A stretch of 64,000 nucleotides of DNA from Brasilonema sp. UFV-L1 (GCF_012912105.1 NZ_QMEA01000003.1:1-64000); one strand, 5' to 3'; counted from the stretch's first letter, positions 27,196 through 36,908 are shown. The notes: a model not told the origin generated them from the sequence alone. Program-made: numbers and translations.

Positions 27196-28794
27196 CTAAA
27201 CTGATGTTGCTCCGAGGGCTAAAAGCCCACCGCCAGATGCCTGCGGAGGGAAAACGCCACATGCTTCAAGCCGGGAAACCCGTCCAACGCAGTGGCTCCC
27301 CTCCCGCAGCACTGGCTCATCTGCGCAACGTTTACGATATGATTTACTTAAGCGATTAAACAAATCAATCCGTTGTGGCACTGTCAAAGATGCCCTACCC
27401 ACCTCGACTAGATTCAAACCTAGCTGTGTGGCGACTTTTCTCGCAATATTAGCCGCGCCATTGCAATCTGCATTGATAACGTGACCATCACGACTTTTGT
27501 ACAATCCGCGTTTTACTCTTAGACCTGACGGTTTCCATCCTGCGGGTTTTTCACCATGCTTGTAGAGGCTATCGCCATCCAGGTAAGACGCTTTACTTGT
27601 GTATGCTTCCTCGGTGATTGTGAGTACAATTCCGTATTCTGGACAAAGTTGTTTGAGACGTTCAATCAATCGTCCTGTGGGAATAACAACAAAGTTCTGA
27701 TTGTTGCGTTTGCCCATATTAGAGCCACTGTTTTGACCATCATTCCAACCAATGACAAGGTTCCCCACACGGTCATTAAGACATTGGTTGATGATAAATC
27801 GCGCTGCTTTATTCACAGCATCACGCATCTGGTTATTACGTTTGCGTTGTACTCTATCAAGATTGGAATCCGACGCATTGTCCCCTAGAAAATGAACCAG
27901 CCTTTGTTTCGTTGATCTGTCGGCGTAGTCGGGTACTCGTTGTAGTAAGGCTGGTTCATTTTCTTCGTGTAAGACCCCCGCCCAATAAAAATCAGACTTC
28001 CCTTGCTTGTACTTGGCAACTAGACGACAATAACCTTGATTCATCGCTTTCAGTTTGCGACCATCAATAATCAAACTTTTCCCATGAGTTGAAACACCTG
28101 TTAACCAGTTGGTTCCTCCGTGGTCAAAACTCCAAGCTTGAGTGTAATCAAGGTTGGGATTGCTGTTGATTGGCTCTTTGCCATCATCAATTACCCAATC
28201 AATCCACAACTCACCCAAATAAGGACGTACCGTTACTTCCTTAACCCAATCTGAATCAATGAATTCAGGCAATTGCAAGGCTATTTCTATTAGTAAATGC
28301 GGTTTAGTTTCACGACTAATTGATGGATAAAAACAACCACCTTTATAGTTGAGTGCTTGACGCGGAAATGTTACAGATGCAAGCCCACCACGTTTTCTGT
28401 ATTTTGGTAGTGACGGTTTATCAACTTCACCTTTGTAATAAGCGTTTACCAACCCGTTATAACTAGTGATTGACTCGCCTACAGTCTTTAGCGTTTGCTG
28501 TGCTGACTGTGCAGCCATTGCTTTGTAATGTGGACTGTCTTTGAGAACTTTATCTAATTCGGGGTAAGTCGTGCTGCACTTATACGTTTTCCACCCCGTA
28601 AGTAATTCATCACTACGCCAGTAAGTTGTAAAAGCATCATCTAACTGTTCAAGCTTGCTGTAATGAGTTTGCCTAGTGTGATAAACGCTCTCGTTTATCA
28701 GGCTGTTAGCGTGTTCGCATTGATTAACCCAAAAGACTTTTTCTTCGTCTGTAAATCTTGCCCTAACCGGAATTGTTCTGTACAGTTGACTCAC
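27196..28794 (-). CDS. tnpB: TnpB-type RNA-guided nuclease, rearranged RuvC site
   Basis: About 532 residues from the GTG at 28794 (VSQLYRTIPVRARF), the usual family N-terminus. The frame can be opened to 28926, but that part overlaps the divergent RHH gene. RuvC-I Asp is in AWSFDHGGTNW. At the canonical RuvC-II place the sequence is LVIGWNDGQ, with no Glu. A Glu occurs further on in TITEEAYTSKASYLDGD. RuvC-III Asp is in GHVINADCNGAANIAR. This pattern fits TnpB/Fanzor relatives reported to have a relocated catalytic Glu. No CxxC zinc finger is visible. The C-terminal ~70 residues are derived from repeat-like DNA. Confidence 0.85.
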   Translation of the reverse strand: MSQLYRTIPVRARFTDEEKVFWVNQCEHANSLINESVYHTRQTHYSKLEQLDDAFTTYWRSDELLTGWKTYKCSTTYPELDKVLKDSPHYKAMAAQSAQQTLKTVGESITSYNGLVNAYYKGEVDKPSLPKYRKRGGLASVTFPRQALNYKGGCFYPSISRETKPHLLIEIALQLPEFIDSDWVKEVTVRPYLGELWIDWVIDDGKEPINSNPNLDYTQAWSFDHGGTNWLTGVSTHGKSLIIDGRKLKAMNQGYCRLVAKYKQGKSDFYWAGVLHEENEPALLQRVPDYADRSTKQRLVHFLGDNASDSNLDRVQRKRNNQMRDAVNKAARFIINQCLNDRVGNLVIGWNDGQNSGSNMGKRNNQNFVVIPTGRLIERLKQLCPEYGIVLTITEEAYTSKASYLDGDSLYKHGEKPAGWKPSGLRVKRGLYKSRDGHVINADCNGAANIARKVATQLGLNLVEVGRASLTVPQRIDLFNRLSKSYRKRCADEPVLREGSHCVGRVSRLEACGVFPPQASGGGLLALGATSV

Positions 28795-28819
28795 CTCCTG
28801 CTGCCTTGTTAGTATGCAT

Positions 28820-28841
28820 TTAGAATACTCGACAATTCTAA
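28820..28841. promoter_or_regulatory. inverted repeat between tnpB and the RHH gene
   Basis: TTAGAAT, 8 bp, ATTCTAA: a perfect inverted repeat 3 bp before the RHH start and ~25 bp before the tnpB start. Its place in the divergent promoter suggests an operator through which the RHH protein controls both itself and tnpB. Inference only. Confidence 0.45.
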
Positions 28842-28844
28842 GAG

Positions 28845-29027
28845 ATGTCAACAGGTAAAGGTAAAAAAAGAGTGAAAAATCAACCCGTTTTATATAACGA
28901 GTTAAAGAAAGTCCACGGCATATCACTTACTGATTCTTCTTGGAACAAATTAAAAGATATGGCACAGACAGAAGGATTAAGTGTGAGTGAATATGTAGAA
29001 CGATGGTTAAGAGACACTGCGGACTAA
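28845..29027 (+). CDS. small ribbon-helix-helix-like protein linked to tnpB
   Basis: 60 residues: a basic start (GKGKKRVKNQPVLYNELKK), then ISLTDSSWNKLKDMAQ and LSVSEYVERWLRD, which fits a strand-helix-helix of CopG/Arc type. It is divergent from tnpB, and the two coding regions overlap if tnpB starts at its longest frame. Its position suggests a repressor for the element. Function inferred. Confidence 0.65.
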   Translation: MSTGKGKKRVKNQPVLYNELKKVHGISLTDSSWNKLKDMAQTEGLSVSEYVERWLRDTAD

Positions 29028-29147
29028 AGTCGGGGCGTGTCGGGTTTCATCCCCTCCTTAAAAGGTAGGGGTTCTCACCCTCCCGCTATGCTTTGATAGA
29101 AAATATTTAGACTTAAACTTTAAAAAGATTAATTTAGTAAACGAACA

Positions 29148-29730
29148 ATGTCTACCCACGTAGAGACACAACAGAAAATTCATAATGGAAGTCATGCCGT
29201 AGTGATTGGCGGTAGCATGGCTGGATTACTGGCAGCAAGAATTTTAGTAGAACACTTTGAGCATGTCACTGTGGTAGAGCGCGATCGCCTTCAATCCTAT
29301 TTACGGTCAGGGTATGACCGCTGCTGCATTGGGTGCTTTAACCCTTAACCAGTGCTTACAAGAGCAATTCCGGTATCGAGAGCCCAACCTCACAGGTTTA
29401 ACTAAGCACTTTCAAAAGCAACTCTCTAAAGTTTTGCAAACTCCTTGGTTGATGGCAACAGGTGAAGATTTCCGTTGGGCAACTACCTCTGGCGGTCATC
29501 TTAGCAAAATGACTCAATTAATGCATCGATATATGGATCAAGTCATGCTGCTATGCGTTACTAATCCCAAGATATACCGCAGTTTTGCACAAGTGTCACA
29601 TCTAGTCAAGTCTCCAAGGACGCTTTTTGCACCTGAAATTCTGGTACGAGTCATAGGGACATTGCTGAATTCGAGTATGAATCAGGCGAATGCTTTAAGC
29701 AACGGACGCTATGCACCAAAGCAGGGATAG
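29148..29730 (+). pseudogene. decayed FAD-dependent oxidoreductase
   Basis: The start encodes a FAD-binding Rossmann motif ([18 protein letters not shown], then VTVVERDRL). At ~29290, next to a GCGATCGC, it jumps with a frame change into [20 protein letters not shown], which in intact relatives lies hundreds of residues later, and continues to a stop at 29730. Most of the substrate-binding middle is missing and the two parts are out of frame, so no working enzyme can be made. Relatives are FAD monooxygenase-like proteins of ~500 residues. Confidence 0.75.
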
Positions 29731-29787
29731 CAAGAGGAATGTTACTTTCTTTGTTCAAACTACCTACCTGTGCTAGTTACAGGCTTA

Positions 29788-29810
29788 GCCTGCCTAAGCA
29801 GGCTTTTTTG
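29788..29810 (+). terminator. intrinsic terminator
   Basis: AGCCTGC, CTAA loop, GCAGGCT, then a T-run: a textbook Rho-independent terminator downstream of the decayed oxidoreductase and upstream of flv3. Confidence 0.85.
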
Positions 29811-29974
29811 CATAGTCTTTGTCTGGCGGCTTGTGAGTAACGAGATACTCACCACCATATTAATACTTTTAGTTTTTTTTAACTTATCTATAGAAAAATT
29901 AATAAAAATTTATAAAAAAGTCGTGTCACAATAGGGACAGAGTAATAAATACTCAATTGCTAAGGAGACAAGTT

Positions 29975-31699
29975 ATGGTAGCGCTCACCGAAAAAACCAA
30001 GAAAAAGCTAACCATGGAAACAGGCGAGATTGCTCCCGAGACGACAGCAATTCGCTCTTTGGATTGGGATCGCGATCGCTTTGATATCGAGTTTGGTTTG
30101 CAAAATGGTACTACCTACAATTCATTCCTGATACGCGGTGAGCAAATAGCTCTGGTTGACACCTCTCACGAAAAGTTTCGCCAACTTTACTTAGATACGC
30201 TCAAAGGTCTAATTAATCCAGCAGATATTCAATATCTTATTATCAGTCACACAGAGCCAGACCACAGCGGTTTAGTCAAAGATGTTTTACAACTTGCGCC
30301 GGATGTAACAGTTGTCGGTTCTAAAGTCGCCATCCAATTCTTGGAAAATTTGGTGCATCGTCCATTTAAACGCCAAATTGTGAAAAATGGCGATCGCCTG
30401 GATTTAGGCAACGGACACGAACTAGAATTTGTCATTGCACCAAATTTACACTGGCCCGACACCATCTTCACCTTCGATCACAAAACTCAAACTCTATTTA
30501 CCTGTGATGCGTTTGGGATGCACTATTGCTCAGATAGCACGTTTGACGAAGATTTAAAAACAATAGAAGCTGATTTTCAATACTATTACGAATGTCTGAT
30601 GGCTCCTAACGCCCGTTCAGTTTTATCTGCCCTCAAGCGGATGGATGAACTGGAAAAAATCAACATAATAGCCACAGGTCATGGACCATTACTACAACAT
30701 AACGTTGACGAACTCACCGGGCGTTATCGCAATTGGAGTAAAACCCAAGCCAAAGCAGAAACAAGCGTAGGAGTCTTTTACGTTTCAGATTACGGTTATG
30801 GCGATCGCCTAGCCCAAGCAATTGCCAGCGGTATCACCAAAACTGGCGTCGCCACAGAAATGGTAGACTTGCGTGCAGGCGTTGACTTACAAGAATTGCG
30901 GGAACTTGTAAGTCGTTGTGCTGGTATTGTTGTTGGAATGCCTCCAGCTTCTGGTGCAGCTAGTATCCAAGCTGCCATCAGTACCATTTTAGGCTCAGTG
31001 AATGAAAAACAAGGAGTAGGAATTTTTGAATCAGGCGGTGGAGATGACGAACCAATCGATCCGTTGCTGAGTAAATTTCGGAATTTGGGTTTGATAACAG
31101 CGTTTCCAGCAATTCGGATTAAACAAACACCTACAGAAAACACCTACAAGCAGTGTGAAGAAGCAGGGACAGATATCGGACAGTGGGTGACACGCGATCG
31201 CAGCATCAAGCAAATGAAATCTCTGGGTGCTGACGTTGATAAAGCATTAGGTAGAATTAGCGGTGGATTATACATCATCACTGCCAAAAAAGGTGATGTA
31301 TCCAGCGCCATGTTAGCTTCTTGGGTTTCTCAAGCCAGCTTCAAACCCTTAGGAATATCGATAGCAGTCGCTAAAGATAGGGCAATTGAATCACTCATGC
31401 AAGTGGGCGATAAATTCGTGCTCAACGTCTTAGAAGAAGGTAACTACCAAAAATTGATGAAGCACTTCCTCAAACGTTTTGCTCCTGGTGCTGATCGTTT
31501 TGAAGGAGTGAGAACCCAGCCAGCCGAAAATGGTACACCCATCCTTGCAGATGCTTTATCATACATGGAGTGCGAAGTCATCAGTCGGATGGATGGTGGT
31601 GACCACTGGATTGTGTACAGCAACGTATACGCAGGACGAGTTTCCAAACCAGAGGCGCTGACAGCAGTCCACCATCGTAAAGTTGGTAATCATTATTAA
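29975..31699 (+). CDS. flv3: diflavin flavoprotein, Flv3-type
   Basis: 574 residues from the Met at 29975 (MVALTEKT). Domain order is a metallo-beta-lactamase-like di-iron domain (~25-260), flavodoxin (~265-410) and flavin reductase (~430-574), the cyanobacterial A-type layout. The di-iron ligands are complete: HTEPDH, His in NLHWPD, Asp in CDAFG, His in TGHGPL. Flv proteins reduce oxygen to water using electrons from photosystem I, protecting it under fluctuating light; Flv1 and Flv3 act together. In heterocystous species adjacent flv1/flv3 copies also include a heterocyst-specific pair. Which pair this is cannot be decided. It is 262 bp upstream of flv1. Confidence 0.9.
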   Translation: MVALTEKTKKKLTMETGEIAPETTAIRSLDWDRDRFDIEFGLQNGTTYNSFLIRGEQIALVDTSHEKFRQLYLDTLKGLINPADIQYLIISHTEPDHSGLVKDVLQLAPDVTVVGSKVAIQFLENLVHRPFKRQIVKNGDRLDLGNGHELEFVIAPNLHWPDTIFTFDHKTQTLFTCDAFGMHYCSDSTFDEDLKTIEADFQYYYECLMAPNARSVLSALKRMDELEKINIIATGHGPLLQHNVDELTGRYRNWSKTQAKAETSVGVFYVSDYGYGDRLAQAIASGITKTGVATEMVDLRAGVDLQELRELVSRCAGIVVGMPPASGAASIQAAISTILGSVNEKQGVGIFESGGGDDEPIDPLLSKFRNLGLITAFPAIRIKQTPTENTYKQCEEAGTDIGQWVTRDRSIKQMKSLGADVDKALGRISGGLYIITAKKGDVSSAMLASWVSQASFKPLGISIAVAKDRAIESLMQVGDKFVLNVLEEGNYQKLMKHFLKRFAPGADRFEGVRTQPAENGTPILADALSYMECEVISRMDGGDHWIVYSNVYAGRVSKPEALTAVHHRKVGNHY

Positions 31700-31737
31700 C
31701 AACACCAGTCCACTCTACTGATAACTGATAACCGCTT

Positions 31738-31854
31738 ATGAGTCTTTTCTGTTTAGTTCACGGTGCTTTCCTGGGCGCGTGGTGTTGGGATCTACTCACT
31801 CAAGAAATACAAGCGCGTGGTCATCAGACGGTAGCAGTGGATTTCCCAATTTGA
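31738..31854 (+). pseudogene. alpha/beta-hydrolase N-terminal fragment
   Basis: 38 codons encode the start of an alpha/beta hydrolase (LFCLVHGAFLGAWCWDLL, then ARGHQTVAVDFP) and stop. HG-x-x-x-x-x-W is the oxyanion-hole region; the nucleophile and His are missing. It lies between flv3 and flv1, so it is a remnant of an inserted or lost gene, not a functional enzyme. Confidence 0.7.
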
Positions 31855-31961
31855 GCAAAACAAAACAGTCTAAGGTGCGTTACGCTCTGCGTTAACACAC
31901 CCTACATTACTACCTTACATAAAGTACATAGTTCAATATAAAATTTTATTACATAAAACTC

Positions 31962-33674
31962 ATGCCAGAAACTAAATCCCGTGACGTTCAGGTTTACCCC
32001 ATCGCTACTGACACAACTGTGCTTCGTTCCCGCAGTTGGACACGCCTGAGATTTGAAATAGAATATGCTCTAGCAAAGGGGACAACAGCAAATTGTTATC
32101 TCATTAAAGGAGATAAAATTGCCCTCATTGATCCTCCAGGAGAAACATTTACAGAAATTTTCCTGGAAGCTTTGCACAAACGCTTCGATTTAAAAAACAT
32201 TGATTACGTCATTCTCGGTCACATCAATCCCAACCGTGCCGCAACTCTCAAAGCTTTATTGGAACTTGCACCGCAAATCACCTTTGTTTGTTCTAACCCA
32301 GGAGCAAAAAATTTGCGTGGCGCATTGGAAAACCCAGATTTACCAGTGATGGTGATGCGTGGGGAAGAAACTTTAGATTTGGGTAAAGGACATCATCTAC
32401 AATTTATTCCTACTCCCAATCCTCGCTATCCAGACTTACTTTGCACCTACGATCCGCAAACAGAAATTCTCTACACAGATAAGCTTTTTGGAGCACATAT
32501 TTGTGGCGATCAGGTTTTTGATGAAGGCTGGGAAATCATCAACGAAGATAGACGCTATTATTTTGATTGCCTCATGGCTCCTCATGCTCGTCAAGTCGAA
32601 ACTACACTCGATAAACTTGGTGACTTACCTGTGAGAATGTATGCGACTGGGCATGGACCTTTAGTACGCTACAGCTTAATTGAACTAACAGAATTTTACC
32701 GCCAATGGTGTCAGGAGCAAGCATCGCAAGAAACATCTGTCGCGTTGATTTATGCTTCGGCGTATGGAAACACAGCGACTCTTGCCCAGGCGATCGCTCG
32801 TGGTATGACAAAAGCCGGTGTTGCTGTAGAATCAATAAACTGCGAGTTTGCTGAGCCAGAAGAAATCCGCGCTGCAGTCGAAAAAGCATCTGGCTTTATC
32901 ATTGGTTCTCCTACCCTTGGTGGTCATGCACCTACTCCTGTACAAGTCGCTTTAGGTATTGTACTTTCCACTGCGACTAACAATAAACTTGCTGGTGTCT
33001 TTGGTTCTTTCGGTTGGAGTGGGGAAGCAGTCGATATTATCGAGGGTAAACTCAAAGACGCTGGCTATCGATTTGGTTTTGAAACTATCAGAGTGAAGTT
33101 TAAACCCAATGATGCTACTCTGCAAATGTGTGAAGAAGCAGGAACTGACTTTGCTCAAGCGCTGAAGAAAGCGAAAAAAGTGCGCACTCCCAGCCAGCCC
33201 GCCACGACAACTGAACAAGCAGTCGGGCGCGTTGTCGGTTCACTGTGTATCCTCACAGCAAAGCAAGGCGATATCTCCAGCGCAATGTTAGCCTCTTGGG
33301 TTTCTCAAGCAAGCTTTAATCCACCAGGTTTAACCATTGCTGTCGCGAAAGATAGAGCAGTAGAATCACTGACACATTCAGGTAATAATTTCGTCCTAAA
33401 TGTCTTGAAAGAGGGAAATCATATCGGCTTAATGAAGGACTTCCTCAAACCCTTTGGTCCAGGACAAAACCGCTTTGATGGTGTCGCAACTCAAGAAGCT
33501 GGAAACGGTTCTCCTATTCTTAATGATGCCTTAGCTTACTTAGAATGCTCCGTAAAAAACCGGATGGAAGTAGGCGACCATTGGCTTGTTTATGCAACTG
33601 TGGATAATGGCAAAGTGCTAGATGGTGAGGGGGTTACCGCTGTGCATCACCGTAAGTCTGGTAACCATTATTAA
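31962..33674 (+). CDS. flv1: diflavin flavoprotein, Flv1-type
   Basis: 570 residues with the same three-domain layout as its neighbour (beta-lactamase-like, flavodoxin, flavin reductase). The di-iron HxExDH motif is replaced by GHINPNRAATL, and the second His region reads TPNPRYPD. The canonical ligands are thus lost, as in Flv1/Flv2-type partners. It should form hetero-oligomers with the Flv3-type protein. Both share nearly the same reductase domain (SAMLASWVSQASF and VAKDRA in both), consistent with an old duplication. A promoter may lie in the 260-bp gap. Confidence 0.88.
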   Translation: MPETKSRDVQVYPIATDTTVLRSRSWTRLRFEIEYALAKGTTANCYLIKGDKIALIDPPGETFTEIFLEALHKRFDLKNIDYVILGHINPNRAATLKALLELAPQITFVCSNPGAKNLRGALENPDLPVMVMRGEETLDLGKGHHLQFIPTPNPRYPDLLCTYDPQTEILYTDKLFGAHICGDQVFDEGWEIINEDRRYYFDCLMAPHARQVETTLDKLGDLPVRMYATGHGPLVRYSLIELTEFYRQWCQEQASQETSVALIYASAYGNTATLAQAIARGMTKAGVAVESINCEFAEPEEIRAAVEKASGFIIGSPTLGGHAPTPVQVALGIVLSTATNNKLAGVFGSFGWSGEAVDIIEGKLKDAGYRFGFETIRVKFKPNDATLQMCEEAGTDFAQALKKAKKVRTPSQPATTTEQAVGRVVGSLCILTAKQGDISSAMLASWVSQASFNPPGLTIAVAKDRAVESLTHSGNNFVLNVLKEGNHIGLMKDFLKPFGPGQNRFDGVATQEAGNGSPILNDALAYLECSVKNRMEVGDHWLVYATVDNGKVLDGEGVTAVHHRKSGNHY

Positions 33675-34195
33675 CAGTTATCAGTTATCAGTTATCAGCA
33701 CATCTAGCCCCTCTGGGGCGCTACGCAAACGCTTGGGTAGCAATTATTGTTCCTTATCAGACCGCGCTGGCTCACCATTTCTAGCCGTGGGAAAATGTCA
33801 ATCAGGTCAAGAGTATGACAAAAGTCACAAATTGATAGTTACTTTTGTCCTAATCTGTTTGGGACTTTCGCTTCATGTAATCTATCAGGGGAAGCACTTA
33901 AGCTAGAAACCATGCAACTAGCGAAAGCAAAAATTGGGAAATAAAATTTTAAAACTAATGCAGAGTTTTCTAGCACCAAAGAAATCGGAAGAGATTTACC
34001 AGTATTAAAAGCAATTGATATGCATTATAGAGTTTTTGGTCAAAATTGCGAATAATCAATTGCTAAGTATTCATGCTCCAAGTTCCCCCCAGTTCCTTCA
34101 AAATAAAGAATTGGGGGTTTCCTTAATTTTTATTTTAAATGTATAACATGATAAATCTTTAAAAGACGATAGATCACAGGAGATTTTCAAAGCAT
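33675..34195. repeat. 521-bp intergenic region with tandem repeats
   Basis: It starts with TATCAGT-type heptad repeats (33675-33700), then a GC-rich small repeat (TAGCCCCTCTGGGGCG). A stem pairing CCCCCA with TGGGGG followed by TTT lies at about 34085-34122, before the macA-type gene. No gene seen; the last ~70 bp probably hold its promoter. Confidence 0.5.
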
Positions 34196-35635
34196 ATGGC
34201 AAAAGTCGAGGAAAGATCTGATCTAGTCAACAATTCGCAGTCCTGGAAAAAACCCGATTCTGTGAAAGGTTTAAGACCACTCAGATTACCAAAGTGGCTC
34301 GTAGGATTCCTCGTTTTGGGTTTTTTGCTTGGAGGAGGCTACTATGGGGTACGGCAGTTCATGATCACACAGCGTCAAGAACTCCAACGTCGGATACAAA
34401 CGGCTGTTGTCGAGCGAACAAATCTTCCTGTGACAATTTCGGCAAATGGTACAGTACAACCTGAACGTTCAACTAACGTCAGTCCGAAAACGTCTGGTGT
34501 GTTGAAAAAATTGCTGGTGAAAGAAGGCGATCGCGTTCAAGAAGGACAAATCCTAGCATATATGGATGACTTGAACTTGCGAGGACAACTCACTCAAGCA
34601 AAAGGAGAATTGGAAAATGCCCAAGCCAATCTACGCTTAGTACTAGCGGGTAGTCGTATAGAAGACATTGCTAAAGGACAAGCCGATGTCAAAAGTAATC
34701 AAGCACAGATTGTCCAAGCCCTATCTCGGCTAGATTTATCAAACTTACGCGTCAGGCGGCTACGTACTGCTACAGAGGAAGGTGCAGTTTCTCGCGATAC
34801 TCTAGACGAAGCTTTAACCGAACAGCGCAACGCCAAAGATAATCTTGAACAGGTAAAAGCTAGTCTGATCGCAGCACAACAAGCACTTGCCAAGCTCAAA
34901 AATGGCTCCCGACCAGAAGAAATTGACCAAGCACGCGCTAAAGTGATGACATCTCAGGGGAGTTTACAGACAATTCAGACGCAAATCAATGATACAATTA
35001 TTCGTGCTCCCTTCACTGGCGTTGTCACGCGTAAGTTTGCTGACCCCGGTGCATTTGTAACTCCTACTACAGCAGGTAGCTCTGTTTCTTCAGCAACCTC
35101 TTCTTCTATCCTGGCATTGGGATCTAAAAATCTAGTGACGGCAAAAGTGGCTGAAACCAATATCTCGCAAATTAAAGTGGGACAGACCGTGACTATCCAG
35201 GCAGATGCTTATCCAGATAAAAAATTTCCAGGAAAAGTTACCCAAGTTGCTGCTCAATCCACTGTAGAGCAAAATGTTACAAATTTTGAAGTCAAAATGT
35301 CTCTTTTTGATCCAGAAAATCTTCTGCGAGCGGGGATGAATGTGAATGTGGACTTTAACGTTGGGAAATTAGACAACGCCCTGGTAATTCCCACAGTTGC
35401 TATTGTACGTCAAGACAACACCAGTGGAGTCATGGTCTTCACCGAGAATGGAAAGAGGAAACGACCTGAATTTCGAGCGATCGCAACTGGAGTCAGTGTC
35501 GGTCAAAAAACAGTGGTTCGTTCTGGACTGCGTGAGGGAGAGCAAGTGATGCTTAGTTTCCCACCAGGGGCGCGTCCTCAATTTAATTCATCTCCAATGA
35601 TGCCCTTCGGGGGACCTCCAAGGCGTTATCGTTAG
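34196..35635 (+). CDS. HlyD/MacA-type membrane-fusion (adaptor) protein
   Basis: 479 residues. One N-terminal membrane segment (~32-52) is followed by the lipoyl/biotinyl-like half-motif (SPKTSGVLKKLLVKEGDRVQ), long coiled-coil helices (~130-240), the second half-motif (IIRAPFTGVVTRKFADPGAFV) and beta-barrel domains. It would bridge an inner-membrane ABC permease and an outer-membrane channel. It is followed by the permease 13 bp later and an ATPase further on, matching MacA-MacB-type or DevB-type exporters. The substrate is unknown. Confidence 0.92.
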   Translation: MAKVEERSDLVNNSQSWKKPDSVKGLRPLRLPKWLVGFLVLGFLLGGGYYGVRQFMITQRQELQRRIQTAVVERTNLPVTISANGTVQPERSTNVSPKTSGVLKKLLVKEGDRVQEGQILAYMDDLNLRGQLTQAKGELENAQANLRLVLAGSRIEDIAKGQADVKSNQAQIVQALSRLDLSNLRVRRLRTATEEGAVSRDTLDEALTEQRNAKDNLEQVKASLIAAQQALAKLKNGSRPEEIDQARAKVMTSQGSLQTIQTQINDTIIRAPFTGVVTRKFADPGAFVTPTTAGSSVSSATSSSILALGSKNLVTAKVAETNISQIKVGQTVTIQADAYPDKKFPGKVTQVAAQSTVEQNVTNFEVKMSLFDPENLLRAGMNVNVDFNVGKLDNALVIPTVAIVRQDNTSGVMVFTENGKRKRPEFRAIATGVSVGQKTVVRSGLREGEQVMLSFPPGARPQFNSSPMMPFGGPPRRYR

Positions 35636-35648
35636 AAGGGTGCTTTAA

Positions 35649-36908
35649 GTGGTTAAGTCTATTCGTCCAATTAAAGTCTCGCTACTTGAAATTTTATCAA
35701 TGGCATTAGAAGCCATGTGGAGTCATCGTCTCCGCACAGGGCTGACAATGTTAGGAGTGATTATTGGGATATCTTCTGTGATTGCTGTGACTTCGGTAGG
35801 TCAAGGAATTCAGAAAGCAACCGAACAGCAGATTCAAGCTTTAGGCTCGAATGTCATGCTGGTGCTTGCGGGAGCAGCACGCTCTGGAGGAATTAGCCAA
35901 GGTGTTGGTTCTGCATCAACTTTAACATGGGAAGATGCACAGGCGATCGCCCAACAGGTTCCAGCCGCCCAATCTGTCACCGCCTTTCTACAGCGCACAG
36001 TACAGGTGGTTTATGCGGGACAAAATATTTCCACAACGGTGATTGGAACAGATTTGAATTACCCAGAAGTGAAAAACATTCATCCCCAACAAGGGCAGTA
36101 CTTTACTCAGGAAGACTTAGATAGCGCTCATCCTGTTGCTGTTCTGGGTAGTAAAGTGCGCGATGATTTATTTGGTACTGGCTCATCTGCCATTGGTTAT
36201 GATATCCGCATTCAAGGCGGACGCTATAAGGTGATTGGGGTAATGGAGTCGAAAGGAGCATCAGGCGCACAGAATGTCGATGACCAAATGTATATTCCCC
36301 TAACAAATATGTCTGCCCGAATTGTGGGCAATAATGCTCTTAACGGTACTGCTATTAATGGTTTGTGGTTAAAGGCTGAAGACGAGGCGCAGCTTGATGC
36401 GGCTCAGTTTCAGGTGACAAACTTGCTTCGTATTAAGCATAATATATACCCGCCTCAAGCAGACGACTTTCGCATTATTAATCAAGTTGATATTATTAAT
36501 ACTTTTAGCAATGTTGTGGGATTGTTTACTATTTTAGTAGGGGCGATCGCAGGAATTTCCCTAATTGTTGGGGGTATTGGTATTGCAAACATTATGTTGG
36601 TTTCCGTTGTAGAGAGAACCCGAGAAATTGGCATTCGTAAAGCCGTAGGAGCTACCTACAGCGCGATTTTGAGCCAGTTTTTAACTGAAGCAGTCGCGGT
36701 TGCGATTGTAGGGGGAGCGATTGGTATTGGATTTGGTATTAGCCTTGCCCTTGTAGCAGCTAACGTGTTTAAATTTCCGTTTGTAGTTTCTTTGTGGTCA
36801 ATTCTTGCTGGATTTGGATTTTCGTTAGTAACCGGGTTAGTCGCAGGGGTGATTCCAGCCCGCAACGCCGCCCGACTTGATCCAATCGCTGCTTTACGGA
36901 GTGACTGA
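35649..36908 (+). CDS. MacB/FtsX-type ABC transporter permease
   Basis: 419 residues from a GTG start. A first membrane helix (~30-50) precedes a periplasmic MacB_PCD domain (~55-260), and three helices (~285-410) form the FtsX domain, ending VAGVIPARNAARLDPIAAL, a motif typical of this class. It lacks the ATPase, which is encoded separately at 37276. Such permeases use mechanotransmission to export lipids, peptides or drugs from the periplasm. Confidence 0.93.
   Translation: MVKSIRPIKVSLLEILSMALEAMWSHRLRTGLTMLGVIIGISSVIAVTSVGQGIQKATEQQIQALGSNVMLVLAGAARSGGISQGVGSASTLTWEDAQAIAQQVPAAQSVTAFLQRTVQVVYAGQNISTTVIGTDLNYPEVKNIHPQQGQYFTQEDLDSAHPVAVLGSKVRDDLFGTGSSAIGYDIRIQGGRYKVIGVMESKGASGAQNVDDQMYIPLTNMSARIVGNNALNGTAINGLWLKAEDEAQLDAAQFQVTNLLRIKHNIYPPQADDFRIINQVDIINTFSNVVGLFTILVGAIAGISLIVGGIGIANIMLVSVVERTREIGIRKAVGATYSAILSQFLTEAVAVAIVGGAIGIGFGISLALVAANVFKFPFVVSLWSILAGFGFSLVTGLVAGVIPARNAARLDPIAALRSD

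Larger units (their letters stand above)
27165..29090. mobile_element. tnpB-only (IS1341-like) element with RHH gene
   Basis: It contains tnpB (minus) and a divergent small ribbon-helix-helix gene, but no tnpA. Each end has a C-run/G-run hairpin: CCCCT/AGGGG around 27172-27194, and CCCCTCC/GGTAGGGG around 29050-29073. These resemble IS605-type subterminal hairpins, so the element would depend on a TnpA elsewhere. The tnpB-side end should encode the omega RNA. Confidence 0.65.
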
